DNA of 64,000 nt from Methylomagnum ishizawai (GCF_019670005.1 NZ_AP019783.1:2754150-2818149); one strand, 5' to 3'. Numbered from the stretch's first letter, positions 35,587 to 44,087 are shown. A program made the numbers and translations. The notes: generated from the sequence alone by a model not told the origin.

Positions 35587-35979
35587 ATGATAGGTATTTT
35601 TGGAGACCATTCTGGCCAATTTTTATCAATCGTGGGCTGGTTGATTATGGTGGCTTTTGCCATACCTATCACCCTCTGGCCATTTCAGTGGGCAAAAGTG
35701 GTGGGATGGGAGATTCCGAATCAAACCGATTTAGCCCTATACTTCGGGCGATGTTTGGGTTGCGTGGGAGGCGCCGTTGCGTTATTTAGCATTTTGGCTG
35801 CGAACAACCCATTGGTGCAGCCGTTCTATTTTAAACTCTTACTTACAATCTGGGCTTCAATGGTCATACTCCATATTTATGGAGCCATTAAGCAAATCCA
35901 GCCAGCTCTTGAAACCTATGAGATTGGTTTCTGGTTTGGATTGTTTTTACTCACGTTATGCTTTTTCCCAATCGGGTAA
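35587..35979 (+). CDS. Four-helix membrane protein
   Basis: 130 residues, four predicted helices (FLSIVGWLIMVAFAIPITLW, CLGCVGGAVALFSILAA, LLLTIWASMVILHIYGAI, FWFGLFLLTLCFFPIG). GAAAGGAAAAA precedes the ATG. No family recognised. Probably functions with its upstream neighbour. Confidence 0.6.
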   Translation: MIGIFGDHSGQFLSIVGWLIMVAFAIPITLWPFQWAKVVGWEIPNQTDLALYFGRCLGCVGGAVALFSILAANNPLVQPFYFKLLLTIWASMVILHIYGAIKQIQPALETYEIGFWFGLFLLTLCFFPIG

Positions 35980-36104
35980 TCAACAGGATGCCGGTGGATG
36001 GCAGGCCTGGAGCCTGGATTTTCCTCATGGGGTATCGGCCTCGCCTCACGGGCCGTTCCAGGGGACCCCGCTATCGCTCCCCCCTGAACTCGGTCGTTAG
36101 ACAC

Positions 36105-36431
36105 ATGGAAACATCCCTCGTCCAAGCCGCCAAGCTTGCCATTGTTAGCGCAACCGGGCTCTCGAAAGACGCGCTCCATATCTACGTCGGCCTGACGGTG
36201 TATTGGGTTACTACACTGGCGCTTGGCAAGCATGCACGCGCGTTCCACCCTCTTCTGATCGTCGTGTTCATCGCCTGTGCCGGTGAAGTGCTGGACATGC
36301 GCGACGACATTAGCAGCCTGGGGTATTGGCGGTGGAGCGCGAGCCTACACGACGTCGTCAACACTTCATTTTGGCCCTTCGTTCTATACCTCATCGGGCG
36401 CAGAACTTCGGCTTTTTCTCGCCACGATTAG
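36105..36431 (+). CDS. Small membrane protein
   Basis: 108 residues with two to three hydrophobic helices (IYVGLTVYWVTTLALG, HPLLIVVFIACAGEVLDM, TSFWPFVLYLIGRR). The pattern recalls short VanZ-like or lysis-associated proteins, not more. ATG 36105 is chosen because the upstream part of the frame is not membrane-like. Its 3' end overlaps a possible minus-strand small gene. Confidence 0.5.
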   Translation: METSLVQAAKLAIVSATGLSKDALHIYVGLTVYWVTTLALGKHARAFHPLLIVVFIACAGEVLDMRDDISSLGYWRWSASLHDVVNTSFWPFVLYLIGRRTSAFSRHD

Positions 36432-36554
36432 AGCGGCTCTCATATCACTGTAGGGAATAGCCGCAATGCGCGACCAATAGCGGGCGTCGGCGAGGGCGCT
36501 GGCGCACCGGGCCAGCGATGCCAAACCGCCGGGGTTCCAGCATGCGTCAAGCAC
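36384..36554 (-). CDS. Possible small phage protein behind the chaperone gene
   Basis: A 56-codon frame starting with GTG (VLDACWNPGGLASLARCASA, then DARYWSRIAAIPYSDMRAAL) and ending SSAPDEV. Its composition looks coding. It follows the tail chaperone on the same strand, where many phages hold a short gene before the tape measure. It overlaps the plus-strand gene end by 48 bases, so one of the two calls may be wrong. Confidence 0.35.
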   Translation of the reverse strand: MLDACWNPGGLASLARCASALADARYWSRIAAIPYSDMRAALIVARKSRSSAPDEV

Positions 36555-36646
36555 CTATCCGGCGCTGGCGCCCAGGATACGGATTTGTTCCCTGGGATAC
36601 CGCCGATCCGGGGGTATCCGATGTCTGCGGACAGGCCAATCCACGC

Positions 36647-37277
36647 TCAAACCTCCTCGAAATCATCCGGCATTTCCTCTTCCCCGCCGGAGGCTTCCCC
36701 TTCCTCGCGGTCCATTTCCGCGAATTCCGCTTCCAGCGCATCCGCGTCGAACTCCTCGTCCTCATGGATCTCGATGCCCTGCCCGGCATCGAGCCTTCCG
36801 GTGAATTGGTGGGCGTAGAACTCGGTGAGGATTTCTTCCGGCGTAAGGGCCAGGAAACGCGGATCGTTGGGCGGGATGCGGTAGAACGCCCGGAACCAAA
36901 CCTCAGCCGTGCCCGCCAGCTTCAGGGCTTTCCGCTTCGCCTGGGCGTCCTGCCTCCGGCGGAAAAAAGGCTTCCTGCGCCTCGATCAACGCCCAGAGTT
37001 CCAACACCTTGGCGTTGAACCGGCTGTCCCGGCGCGGGAACCGCTCATGGCCCTCCCAGCCCTTCGGCGTCTTCACCGCGCACACCTCGATCCAGGCGGC
37101 GACCTGGGCCATGCGGCCATGCCCGACCGAGGGCACCCTGTAGCCCACGAGGTTGTTGACGAGCGTTTCCATCTGGGCCTGATCGCCCCACCCCGGTCGC
37201 CGGAAGATGAAGTCGCCCACGCCGGGCAGGGCGACTAGGAACTGGTTTTCGGAGAGTTGCGCGTGCTGTGGGGCCAT
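36647..37277 (-). CDS. Tail assembly chaperone made by ribosomal frameshift
   Basis: The zero-frame protein (123 residues) runs from ATG 37277 to a stop at 36903 (MAPQHAQLSENQFLVALPGV.., ending PEAGGHG). A second frame overlaps it. It continues RRRQDAQAKRKALKLAGTAE, FRAFYRIPPNDPRFLALTPE and an acidic tail to the stop at 36647. It has no good start of its own. Switching at GCC TTT TTT C (36970-36962) by +1 (or -2) gives a 209-residue fusion. Two overlapping chaperone frames joined by a frameshift are a conserved trait of long-tailed phages. The gene starts within the 3' end of the preceding membrane gene. Confidence 0.75.
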
Positions 37278-37561
37278 GCGGGGTACGGACGTGAAGGGTG
37301 GGAATTGGCCCGGCGGCGGTCCACGAGGCCGTGGAGCACCGCGCCGAGCAGGAGTGGATAGACGTGCCAGGGAATCCGGGCGAAACCGTCGAAACAGGGC
37401 GAGGCGGCCACGATGAACGCGCCCACGGCCATCAAGAGGCCAGCCATGCGGATCATGGGGCTGGTTCCCCCATCGGCCCGGTTGAGCTGGGCCAAGGCCC
37501 GGAGCATCAGCGGCAGGCCGACGATCTCGGCCAGGGCGATGTGCAGCCAATCAGCGCCCAC
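37235..37561 (-). CDS. Small membrane protein, holin-like
   Basis: 108 residues with three hydrophobic helices (HIALAEIVGLPLMLRALAQL, MIRMAGLLMAVGAFIVAAS, WHVYPLLLGAVLHGLV) and a basic, Ser/Pro-rich tail. It overlaps the upstream membrane gene by 11 bases and the chaperone start by 43. Paired small membrane proteins in phages are often holin and antiholin, but here they sit inside the tail operon rather than beside the endolysin. Confidence 0.55.
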   Translation of the reverse strand: MGADWLHIALAEIVGLPLMLRALAQLNRADGGTSPMIRMAGLLMAVGAFIVAASPCFDGFARIPWHVYPLLLGAVLHGLVDRRRANSHPSRPYPAWPHSTRNSPKTSS

Positions 37562-37895
37562 GGTGCCCCTCCGCCTTGGACGGCGGTCTCCAGGCCGCCG
37601 AACCGGCCACGATGCGCCGGGCGAGGTTGTGCCCGACCAAGCCGATCAAGAAGGCCACGCCCAGGTCCGAATGCGGCGGGACGACGATATGGGTACCCAC
37701 CAGCCTTTCCAGGTTGGCCGTCACCAGCGGCGTGAAATAGCAGGCGCTGAGATACCCGGACGAGATGCTGGGCACCCAGCCCCACCGGCCCTGGAACGGC
37801 GATAGCGTGAGGGCCACCGCCGCGCCCAAGAAGGCGGCGATGGCAACCCCATACTTGACGCCCAGGACGCTGTTGACGCCTTCCATATCCATCAT
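37551..37895 (-). CDS. Small membrane protein, holin-like
   Basis: 114 residues. Helices at VAIAAFLGAAVALTLSPF, YLSACYFTPLVTANLERLVG and GVAFLIGLVGHNLARRIV; basic C-terminus (RPPSKAEGHRGR). It follows the tube gene by three bases and overlaps the next membrane gene. See the neighbouring entry for possible roles. Confidence 0.55.
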   Translation of the reverse strand: MMDMEGVNSVLGVKYGVAIAAFLGAAVALTLSPFQGRWGWVPSISSGYLSACYFTPLVTANLERLVGTHIVVPPHSDLGVAFLIGLVGHNLARRIVAGSAAWRPPSKAEGHRGR

Positions 37896-37898
37896 GGG

Positions 37899-38324
37899 CT
37901 AGAGGCCGGTGCCCGCGGTCGTGAGGCAGCGGAAACTGGCCCGGCTCGATATGACGCTGCTTGCCCGGACATCGACGCTGCCGGATTCGAAAGTGGCACC
38001 GCGATGGACAAGCAACGGTTCCCCGGTCTCCTTATCCAAGACCACGATGTCGAACACCACCCCTTGCAGCGCCGCCGCCCCGTTCTCGGGTTGCAGCCCC
38101 TGGTCCTTCAGGCTGGTCCGGCGCAGGACCATCTGCTCGACGCTGACCCGGTATTCGGCGCGGTTCGGGATGTTCTCCACGGGATCGATGTCGCCGATCT
38201 GGTATTGCCCCTCGACGCCGAAATTGGTGTCCAGCGTGACGGAGCGGAAGCCGCCCACGAGTTTGCCGTCCAGCAAAATCTGGTGGGTATTGGCGTGGCG
38301 GAAAATGCGGTTGGTCTGTGCCAT
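37899..38324 (-). CDS. Tail tube protein
   Basis: 141 residues, directly behind the sheath gene. Beta-rich (HQILLDGKLVGGFRSVTLDT, YQIGDIDPVENIPNRAEYRV, GVVFDIVVLDKETGEPL) as expected for Mu/P2-type tube subunits, which stack inside the contractile sheath. Size fits the family. Confidence 0.8.
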   Translation of the reverse strand: MAQTNRIFRHANTHQILLDGKLVGGFRSVTLDTNFGVEGQYQIGDIDPVENIPNRAEYRVSVEQMVLRRTSLKDQGLQPENGAAALQGVVFDIVVLDKETGEPLLVHRGATFESGSVDVRASSVISSRASFRCLTTAGTGL

Positions 38325-38341
38325 GGTGATGATTGCCCCCT

Positions 38342-40333
38342 TCAGGCGGCCAGCGTGCCGCTATAGGCCCGTGCGTGGACGACGATGGTGATGTAGTTGA
38401 TCGGGATGCCGACCGCCGCATCGACCTGGATCGCCAGCACATCGCCGGAAAGGTCCAGCCGCAGGTTCTTCCAGGGCGGGTTTTCCGCATCGCCCACCAG
38501 GAGGCCGATACCGTTCGGCTCGGGCTTCGAGAGTTCGTCCAGCACCGCCGCGCAGCGTGTGCGGGCGTCGGCCATGCGGAACGGGCTCCCGGTGCGGCCG
38601 ATGATGGGCTGCAAGGCTTCGCGCAGGTTGCGGGCCAGGAAGTCGTAGCCCGCGCCGACCGAGATTTCCACCTTGTCGTAGTTGTCGTTGACGAGCCAGG
38701 CGCTGATCGACTTGCAGACGAAGTAGCCGGTGGGGCGGTTTTCCAGCGGGATGACGCCGCCCCGGATGAGCGGGTCGGTATCGGTGGGCACGCGCAGCTT
38801 GCGCTCCACGCCCTCGACATTCAGGGCGCGGTTGGTCATGGCCTGGCCGGGGTTCTGCCCGGCGAAGCCGGCGGCGATCATCGCGGCGGCGACATAGGCC
38901 GGGTACAGCGTCAGCGCGCCGTTGGCGTTGTAGAGGTAGACCCCGAGGTGGACGAGCGCGGTGCGGTCGGAGTTCAGCGCCTTGGCGGCGGCGATGGCGG
39001 CGGCATCCGTGGTGCCCGTGGCGGCACCCACGAAATTCCGGCGCTCGCTGCGCGCCACCTTGCTCATGTAGGCGCAATGCGCGTCGGCCATATCCCAGAC
39101 CGCGGGGTTGGACGACAGCGGCGCGACCCACTGCACATCCTCCGCTTGCAGGGCGGTGAAGGCCGCCGTCCAGTCCTGCACGGTGGCCGATCCGTTCGAG
39201 CCGCCGGCCAGGTAGGTCCAATCCTGGTTGGCGGGGGGTAGCGTGCCGGCGCGGCGGGCGTTGACGAAGCCCTCGCTGCCCGAATTGAACCAATCCACGC
39301 ACGCCTGTAGGTCGCCGGTCACGGTCACCGGGGTGAACCCGACGATCGCGTAGGCCAAGGTTTTCACATCGTGCTGGAGGGTTGCCCTGAGTTGGTACGC
39401 GGCCGTGAACGCCCCGAGCGATCCCGATACGGAGGCGGTCCAGCCCCCCAGGGCGTCGATGGCCGCCACCACATCGGCGATGGTCGGGTTGTCGGCCACG
39501 AGGTCCAGGGTGGCGACCGTGGTGCCCACCGGGGCTTCCAGCACGATTTGCGTGCCCGTGATCGTAATCGCCGCCGATGCCGCCCCTCCCGTGAACTGGA
39601 CGTTGGCGACCGTGGCGGAGGCCAGGGTTTGGTTGGTCAGGGCATCCAAACCATTGAGGGCGGGCTTGTCCTCGTTGCCGTCCAATACGGTGGCGAGCCA
39701 GCCCGGGGTCACGCTGATGCGGTCGGCCAGCGCCTGCACGGTGCCGAAATCGTTCAGGCCGATGGTCGCCACCGCCGTGCCCATGGGGGCCTCCAGCGTG
39801 ACCTGGGTATCCGTCACCGACAGCCGGGCGTCGGCCATCATGCCGTGGTACTGCACCGACAGCGCATCCCGGTGGATGTCGTCCTGGGTGTAGTAGCGGG
39901 TCCCGACCTGGGTGGTGATCTTCTTGCCCTTGTGGGTGCCGGACTCGACCTTCACCTTGTCGGCGTTGCCGCCCAGCCCGTACCGGGTGGCGGCCAGGGC
40001 GATGGCGTTGCCCGAACCGGCATCCAGCAGCGTCAGCGCCGCCTGGGTGGACGGGGCCGGGCTCATGAACACGATGGTCGCGGGAGCGCCGGTTTCGGGG
40101 CTGGGGTCGAAACAGGCCGTGACCGCCACCAGGGCCTCGCCATCCACGCCCGCGTCGATGGCGTCCTGCGGGCCGCCGAAGCGATAGGCGGCCTTGGGTT
40201 CGAGGGCCGGGGCCGATCCCAGGATGGCAAGCACGTTGCCGACGGTCAGGTTGCGGTTTGCCAGCGCCGTATCGTCGATCCTGGAAACGACGGTAGGGGT
40301 TTCGTATAGCTGGCCGTCAAAAAAAAGCGCCAT
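38342..40333 (-). CDS. Contractile tail sheath protein
   Basis: 663 residues. The C-terminal third has the conserved sheath features (LGVYLYNANGALTLYPAYVA, AMTNRALNVEGVERKL, GGVIPLENRPTGYFVCKSIS, GYDFLARNLREALQPIIGR). The middle holds a repeated beta module: VTDTQVTLEAPMGTAVATIG (about 170-190) recurs as ITGTQIVLEAPVGTTVATLD (about 260-280), probably surface-exposed insertions. These make it longer than common sheaths of 400-500 residues. It marks the phage as a myovirus. Confidence 0.87.
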   Translation of the reverse strand: MALFFDGQLYETPTVVSRIDDTALANRNLTVGNVLAILGSAPALEPKAAYRFGGPQDAIDAGVDGEALVAVTACFDPSPETGAPATIVFMSPAPSTQAALTLLDAGSGNAIALAATRYGLGGNADKVKVESGTHKGKKITTQVGTRYYTQDDIHRDALSVQYHGMMADARLSVTDTQVTLEAPMGTAVATIGLNDFGTVQALADRISVTPGWLATVLDGNEDKPALNGLDALTNQTLASATVANVQFTGGAASAAITITGTQIVLEAPVGTTVATLDLVADNPTIADVVAAIDALGGWTASVSGSLGAFTAAYQLRATLQHDVKTLAYAIVGFTPVTVTGDLQACVDWFNSGSEGFVNARRAGTLPPANQDWTYLAGGSNGSATVQDWTAAFTALQAEDVQWVAPLSSNPAVWDMADAHCAYMSKVARSERRNFVGAATGTTDAAAIAAAKALNSDRTALVHLGVYLYNANGALTLYPAYVAAAMIAAGFAGQNPGQAMTNRALNVEGVERKLRVPTDTDPLIRGGVIPLENRPTGYFVCKSISAWLVNDNYDKVEISVGAGYDFLARNLREALQPIIGRTGSPFRMADARTRCAAVLDELSKPEPNGIGLLVGDAENPPWKNLRLDLSGDVLAIQVDAAVGIPINYITIVVHARAYSGTLAA

Positions 40334-40350
40334 GTCGGCTTACCTCTCGC

Positions 40351-40632
40351 TCAGGCCGGGGTTTGCATGAAGGCATCGAAGCGGGCGCCATACGCCGCTT
40401 CGGTATCGCGCAGCCGTCCCGCGCGTTTTTCCACGCCATAGAAGGCGGACACCGCCTCCGGGGCGTGCCTGCGGGATAGCGCCCGGCACGCCTCTTCCAG
40501 CGACGTGGCGAACCGCGCCGGAACCGCCGGCGTGGACGGCGGCGGCGCGGGCGCGGGGGGCGGCGCCGTCGGCCCGGCGGGTTGCGCCGCGGGAAGTGGG
40601 GGGGTCTTTGCCATATCTGGGTCGTCGCTCAT
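40351..40632 (-). CDS. Small phage protein
   Basis: 93 residues with a Pro/Ala-rich N-terminus (residues 10-40) and a helical C-terminus (SLEEACRALSRRHAPEAVSA). Its start overlaps the stop of the upstream gene (ATGA). Function unknown; it may be a neck or sheath accessory factor. Confidence 0.6.
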   Translation of the reverse strand: MSDDPDMAKTPPLPAAQPAGPTAPPPAPAPPPSTPAVPARFATSLEEACRALSRRHAPEAVSAFYGVEKRAGRLRDTEAAYGARFDAFMQTPA

Positions 40633-41549
40633 GATGTGTAAACGTGGTTGATGGCGGTGCCGGCGCGGAGATCGTCGATGCCCGAGAACACGAGGCCGCC
40701 CAGGGTTCCGGCGATGGTGTAGACCGGGGCGTCGTATTCGCCTTCCAGGTACTCGATGGCGGCGGGGCTCCAGGCCGCGCCCTGTAATCCGGCGGCCTCG
40801 AACACCGGCAGGTTGCCGACCATCAGCGCCCGCAAGGCCCGGTGCAGGGCCATGCGCTCATCCGGGTTGAGGCTCCACGCGCCGACCTCGATGGCGATAT
40901 TCGAAAGCCAGCCGGTGCGTCCGGTGAATTCGTCCTCGCCGGACGCCGCGTACCACTCGGAGCCCATGTCGCAGCCGATGGCGTATTCCGCGGGCGTCTC
41001 CGAGGCGAGTTTTACCGTCACGACCGGCCAGCGGGTGTCCTTGGATTGCGGGGGGCCGATCAGCACGTCGATATGGGTGGTTTGGAGCGTCCCGGCCTGG
41101 GGCAGGAGTTCATGGCGGGCCACGTAGACGGCCAAGCCCTCGTCCAGGCGGTCGCGGACCAGGGCGATGGGGTCGGGCGAGGTGTCGCGGAAGGTCGCGC
41201 GGGGGATGGCGACGGTGGTTTCGGCGTCCAGGGTCCACAGGAGGCCGTTCCAGTAGTAGGCCCGGTAGTAATAGGTGACGCCGTTCAGCAGGGCTTGGTA
41301 GTCCAGCGCGGCCCGTTCGTCGCCGTCGTAGACGACCGAGGCGGCGGGGTCCACGGGCAGCGGGTCGCCGACATAGAAGGCGTTCGGGGCGTAGGTGTTG
41401 GACGCGCCCCAGTCGCCGGTTTCGGGCGGGTCCAGCCAGTCGTCGGTGGTCTTGCGGAGGACGATCCAGCGCCACGCGCCCGCCGGGGGCGCGATGTATA
41501 GGCGGATGGCGTTGCCTATGGCGAGGGGTTCGGCGCGGGTGATGCTCAT
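40629..41549 (-). CDS. Phage neck or tail-completion-like protein
   Basis: 306 residues, first gene behind the GGTCGTGAC element at 41564. Beta-rich N-terminus (AIRLYIAPPAGAWRWIVLRK) and a helix-sheet domain later (RDRLDEGLAVYVARHELLPQ, MALHRALRALMVGNLPVFEA). The second part recalls tail terminator proteins that join tail and connector. Assigned from position and pattern only. Confidence 0.5.
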   Translation of the reverse strand: MSITRAEPLAIGNAIRLYIAPPAGAWRWIVLRKTTDDWLDPPETGDWGASNTYAPNAFYVGDPLPVDPAASVVYDGDERAALDYQALLNGVTYYYRAYYWNGLLWTLDAETTVAIPRATFRDTSPDPIALVRDRLDEGLAVYVARHELLPQAGTLQTTHIDVLIGPPQSKDTRWPVVTVKLASETPAEYAIGCDMGSEWYAASGEDEFTGRTGWLSNIAIEVGAWSLNPDERMALHRALRALMVGNLPVFEAAGLQGAAWSPAAIEYLEGEYDAPVYTIAGTLGGLVFSGIDDLRAGTAINHVYTS

Positions 41550-41563
41550 GCGCCTAGGATGGC

Positions 41564-41572
41564 GTCACGACC
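41564..41572 (-). promoter_or_regulatory. GGTCGTGAC phage element 3
   Basis: GGTCGTGAC on the minus strand, 14 bases before ATG 41549. Separates the sheath operon from the capsid operon upstream. Confidence 0.65.
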
Positions 41573-41611
41573 CGGCATTGGGATTGCGGGCGGTGCGCCC
41601 TGGATTCAAGC

Positions 41612-41642
41612 GCTGACCCACCCCCGCCGCAAGGACGCGGCC
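41612..41642 (-). terminator. Operon-end repeat, copy 2
   Basis: The 31-bp repeat of 29142-29172 with one difference, lying six bases behind the stop of the capsid operon (41648) and before element 3. Stem CCGC..GCGG. Confidence 0.5.
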
Positions 41643-41647
41643 ACGCC

Positions 41648-42490
41648 TTACGCCTCCTCCACCGACCGGCCCATCGCCTCCCGGAACGCCACCTCCGCCA
41701 AAGGCCGCAACCGGTCCGCCACGCCCTGGGCGATATTGAGGCCGGGCCGGGCCGGGATGATCCACTTCGAGGAACCTTCCCTCATGGTGCGGAAGGTCAA
41801 ATATTTCGAGGATCGCTGCTTGCCGCTTGAGGTTTCCATCCTCACCATCCCGGCGTAGATGTCCACGGCATGATGAGGCTTCATCTTCTCTTTCAGCCCG
41901 GCGGGCAGGCGGTCTCCCCACACATATTTCCGGGTCGCCACGCGCACCACTTCGCCCTTCGTCTGGTTGTGGCCGCGCCGCGTTTGGGTGGAGAGCGCCC
42001 CCGTGCCGGAGTTGCGCCAGCCGACGCCCGTGATGAGCGACTTCCCAAAACCCTTCTTCCCCACGATTTTGTAGATGTCCTGGGGCATCGGGCGGGCCAG
42101 GGCTTCGTTGCCCGGCGTGTTGTGCCGGAACGGGATGATGAGGTAGCGCCGCCCGTCCTTGGTCCGGCGGACCTTGGGCGAGGAATCCAGCATCCGCTTG
42201 AGGTCGTAGGCCGGACGCCCGGTTTCGATTTCCCCGGCCAGTTTGAGGTCGCTGAACACCTCGTAGGAGAATGGCCCGAGTTGGCGGGATTGGATGGAGG
42301 CGGCATACTGTTTTTTGTGGCCGATCCAGACGCCGTGGGCTTGCAGAACATCCTCTTTCCAGTCCAGTTCAGCTTGCTCGGCAAATTTACGGACGGCTAG
42401 GGCCAGGCGCGGCAGCACGCTTTCATCGATGACACCGGGGAGGGCTTCGATTAGGGCGGACAGGTCCACCCGGATAGCGTAGGTTGGCAT
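41648..42490 (-). CDS. Phage head-tail connection protein
   Basis: 280 residues; the start at 42490 (MPTYAIRVDLSALIEALPGV) leaves four bases to the upstream stop. Basic protein with a virion-morphogenesis-like pattern (LALAVRKFAEQAELDWKEDV, GRPAYDLKRMLDSSPKVRRT, HHAVDIYAGMVRMET). The longer frame upstream of 42490 overlaps the preceding gene and is not used. Role not certain. Confidence 0.55.
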   Translation of the reverse strand: MPTYAIRVDLSALIEALPGVIDESVLPRLALAVRKFAEQAELDWKEDVLQAHGVWIGHKKQYAASIQSRQLGPFSYEVFSDLKLAGEIETGRPAYDLKRMLDSSPKVRRTKDGRRYLIIPFRHNTPGNEALARPMPQDIYKIVGKKGFGKSLITGVGWRNSGTGALSTQTRRGHNQTKGEVVRVATRKYVWGDRLPAGLKEKMKPHHAVDIYAGMVRMETSSGKQRSSKYLTFRTMREGSSKWIIPARPGLNIAQGVADRLRPLAEVAFREAMGRSVEEA

Positions 42491-42494
42491 CGCG

Positions 42495-43127
42495 TCACCG
42501 CCCGAACAAATCGAAAGCCCGCAGCACGACCTTCCTCGGCAAATCCCGCCCCCCATGATGCGCCCGGTCCTGCGGCAGCGGTCCCCAGCAGAAATATTCC
42601 GGCCTGCGCCGCCCGGTGATGCTGTAGACCATGCCCGGCGGAGGTTCGCCGCCGGACAGCCACGCCGGCACGCCATCGTCGCCCACATCCGGGATACCGC
42701 CCTCGACCACCTCCCCATCCACCAGCCAGAACACCCGTTCGATGCTGACATTCGGGTAGCGCAGCAGCACATCGTCCCGCCCACGGATGAACTTGTCCGA
42801 GAACGGCGCGGACGAATCCAGCATCGCCACCCGGTCGAACTCGCCCATGTCATAGATTGGCGAATCGGACGGCAGGGTCAGCACCACGTCGCCCGGTTCG
42901 TAGAGGCCCATCTTGGCCCACCGGAGTTGGAGTTGTTGGCCGGAGATGCCCGCCACGCCCTCGACCGGATCATCCCAGGCGCGCCCCTTGCCGCCGCACA
43001 GCGGACAGGTCGGCAGGGCCGCGCCGCTATTCGGGTTCAGGCAGGGGCAGGCGTAGGACTTGCGCCAGCCGAAGTTCTGGCCCATCCGGGCGAGGAAGGC
43101 GTTGAATTGGAGTGGATTGAGGAGCAT
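42495..43127 (-). CDS. Phage protein with zinc-ribbon-like Cys motif
   Basis: 210 residues. CPCLNPNSGAALPTCPLCGG near residues 28-47 is a four-Cys cluster that probably binds zinc. The rest is beta-rich (PGDVVLTLPSDSPIYDMGEF, VLLRYPNVSIERVFWLVDGE). It lies in the connector section between endolysin and sheath operon. Confidence 0.6.
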   Translation of the reverse strand: MLLNPLQFNAFLARMGQNFGWRKSYACPCLNPNSGAALPTCPLCGGKGRAWDDPVEGVAGISGQQLQLRWAKMGLYEPGDVVLTLPSDSPIYDMGEFDRVAMLDSSAPFSDKFIRGRDDVLLRYPNVSIERVFWLVDGEVVEGGIPDVGDDGVPAWLSGGEPPPGMVYSITGRRRPEYFCWGPLPQDRAHHGGRDLPRKVVLRAFDLFGR

Positions 43128-43174
43128 GGCCTAAGCTGGATGGGCAGCCCCCTGATCGGCAACGCTCTTTTCCT

Positions 43175-43330
43175 TCAGACCCGCCGCCACGGCGCCGCAA
43201 ATGAGCGCCCCGCCTGCAATCCGGGAATCGCCGCGCACGCGGCGGCCAGCCCGGCCCAAGTGCTGGCTTCTTTCAGGCGTTCCCAAAGGAAGGCGACCGC
43301 GTTCTGTAAGAATGAAGTAGCGCTTTTCAT
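43175..43330 (-). CDS. Short lysis-type protein
   Basis: 51 residues (MKSATSFLQNAVAFLWERLK, then STWAGLAAACAAIPGL). One moderately hydrophobic helix, downstream of the endolysin by 28 bases. It resembles the N-terminal half of phage holins (ERLKEASTWAGLAA) and may be truncated. ATG 43330 follows AGATCGACC. Confidence 0.5.
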   Translation of the reverse strand: MKSATSFLQNAVAFLWERLKEASTWAGLAAACAAIPGLQAGRSFAAPWRRV

Positions 43331-43358
43331 GGTCGATCTCCGTTCGTTGAACAAAAAA

Positions 43359-44087
43359 TCATAGCCCCAAGGCCCGCATGGTCTGCGGCCCGGCGATACC
43401 ATCCGCCACCAAGCCCTGCGATGCCTGGAAGCCCCGCAACGCCGCCTCGATGGCGGGGCCGAAAATGCCGTCCACATCCACCCGCACGCCCCGCGCCGCC
43501 AACGCCTTTTGCAGGGCCAGCACACCGGGACCGGAATCCCCGCGCCGCAACACCGGGGGCGAATCCAGCCCGAGCGCCGTCCGTGCCGCCTTGCGCCGCT
43601 CCAGGCGGTCCGCCGCGCCGTTCGTGCCGCCGTTGATCCGGCGGGTGATCCGGTCGAAGTCGCCCAGGTCGGACAGTTCGTTCAGCCCCTTGGAACGCCA
43701 GAACCACGCCGCCGACAGCGCCGCGAACTCGGGTTCTTCCAGGCGCTCGGGATTCGCCAACAGGTCGATCCCCAGCGCCGATCCGGCGGCGGCGTAATTG
43801 GCCCGGCCCGTAATCTGGATCAGGCCGCGCCCCTTGAAGCGCTTGCCGTCGCCGGGCCGGGTGTTGCCCAAGTCCTTGCGCCCCTCGTAGGCCGCGCCGC
43901 TGGCGATCTCCTCCACGTAGGCCAGCGACCCGCTCTCATGGCCGAGTTGGGCCAGGAAGTCGGCCATCCGGGATGGCGTGTCGATGCCATAGCGGGCCAT
44001 GGCCTGCACGAGGGGGCCGAGCCAGCGCCGGGCGACCGATAGGCGGCAACCGCAGGCGGCGGCGAGTTGTTCGGGAGAGATATTCAT
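43359..44087 (-). CDS. Endolysin, GH19-type with peptidoglycan-binding domain
   Basis: 242 residues. The N-terminal 165 residues match GH19 chitinase-like lysozymes (MADFLAQLGHESGSLAYVEE with the catalytic Glu in HESG, NTRPGDGKRFKGRGLIQITG, NYAAAG). Residues 175-242 are a PG_binding_1 domain (RRGDSGPGVLALQKALAARG, IFGPAIEAALRGFQASQGL). It would cut cell-wall glycan at lysis. Its start overlaps the stop of the small Cys-rich gene (ATGA). Confidence 0.85.
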   Translation of the reverse strand: MNISPEQLAAACGCRLSVARRWLGPLVQAMARYGIDTPSRMADFLAQLGHESGSLAYVEEIASGAAYEGRKDLGNTRPGDGKRFKGRGLIQITGRANYAAAGSALGIDLLANPERLEEPEFAALSAAWFWRSKGLNELSDLGDFDRITRRINGGTNGAADRLERRKAARTALGLDSPPVLRRGDSGPGVLALQKALAARGVRVDVDGIFGPAIEAALRGFQASQGLVADGIAGPQTMRALGL

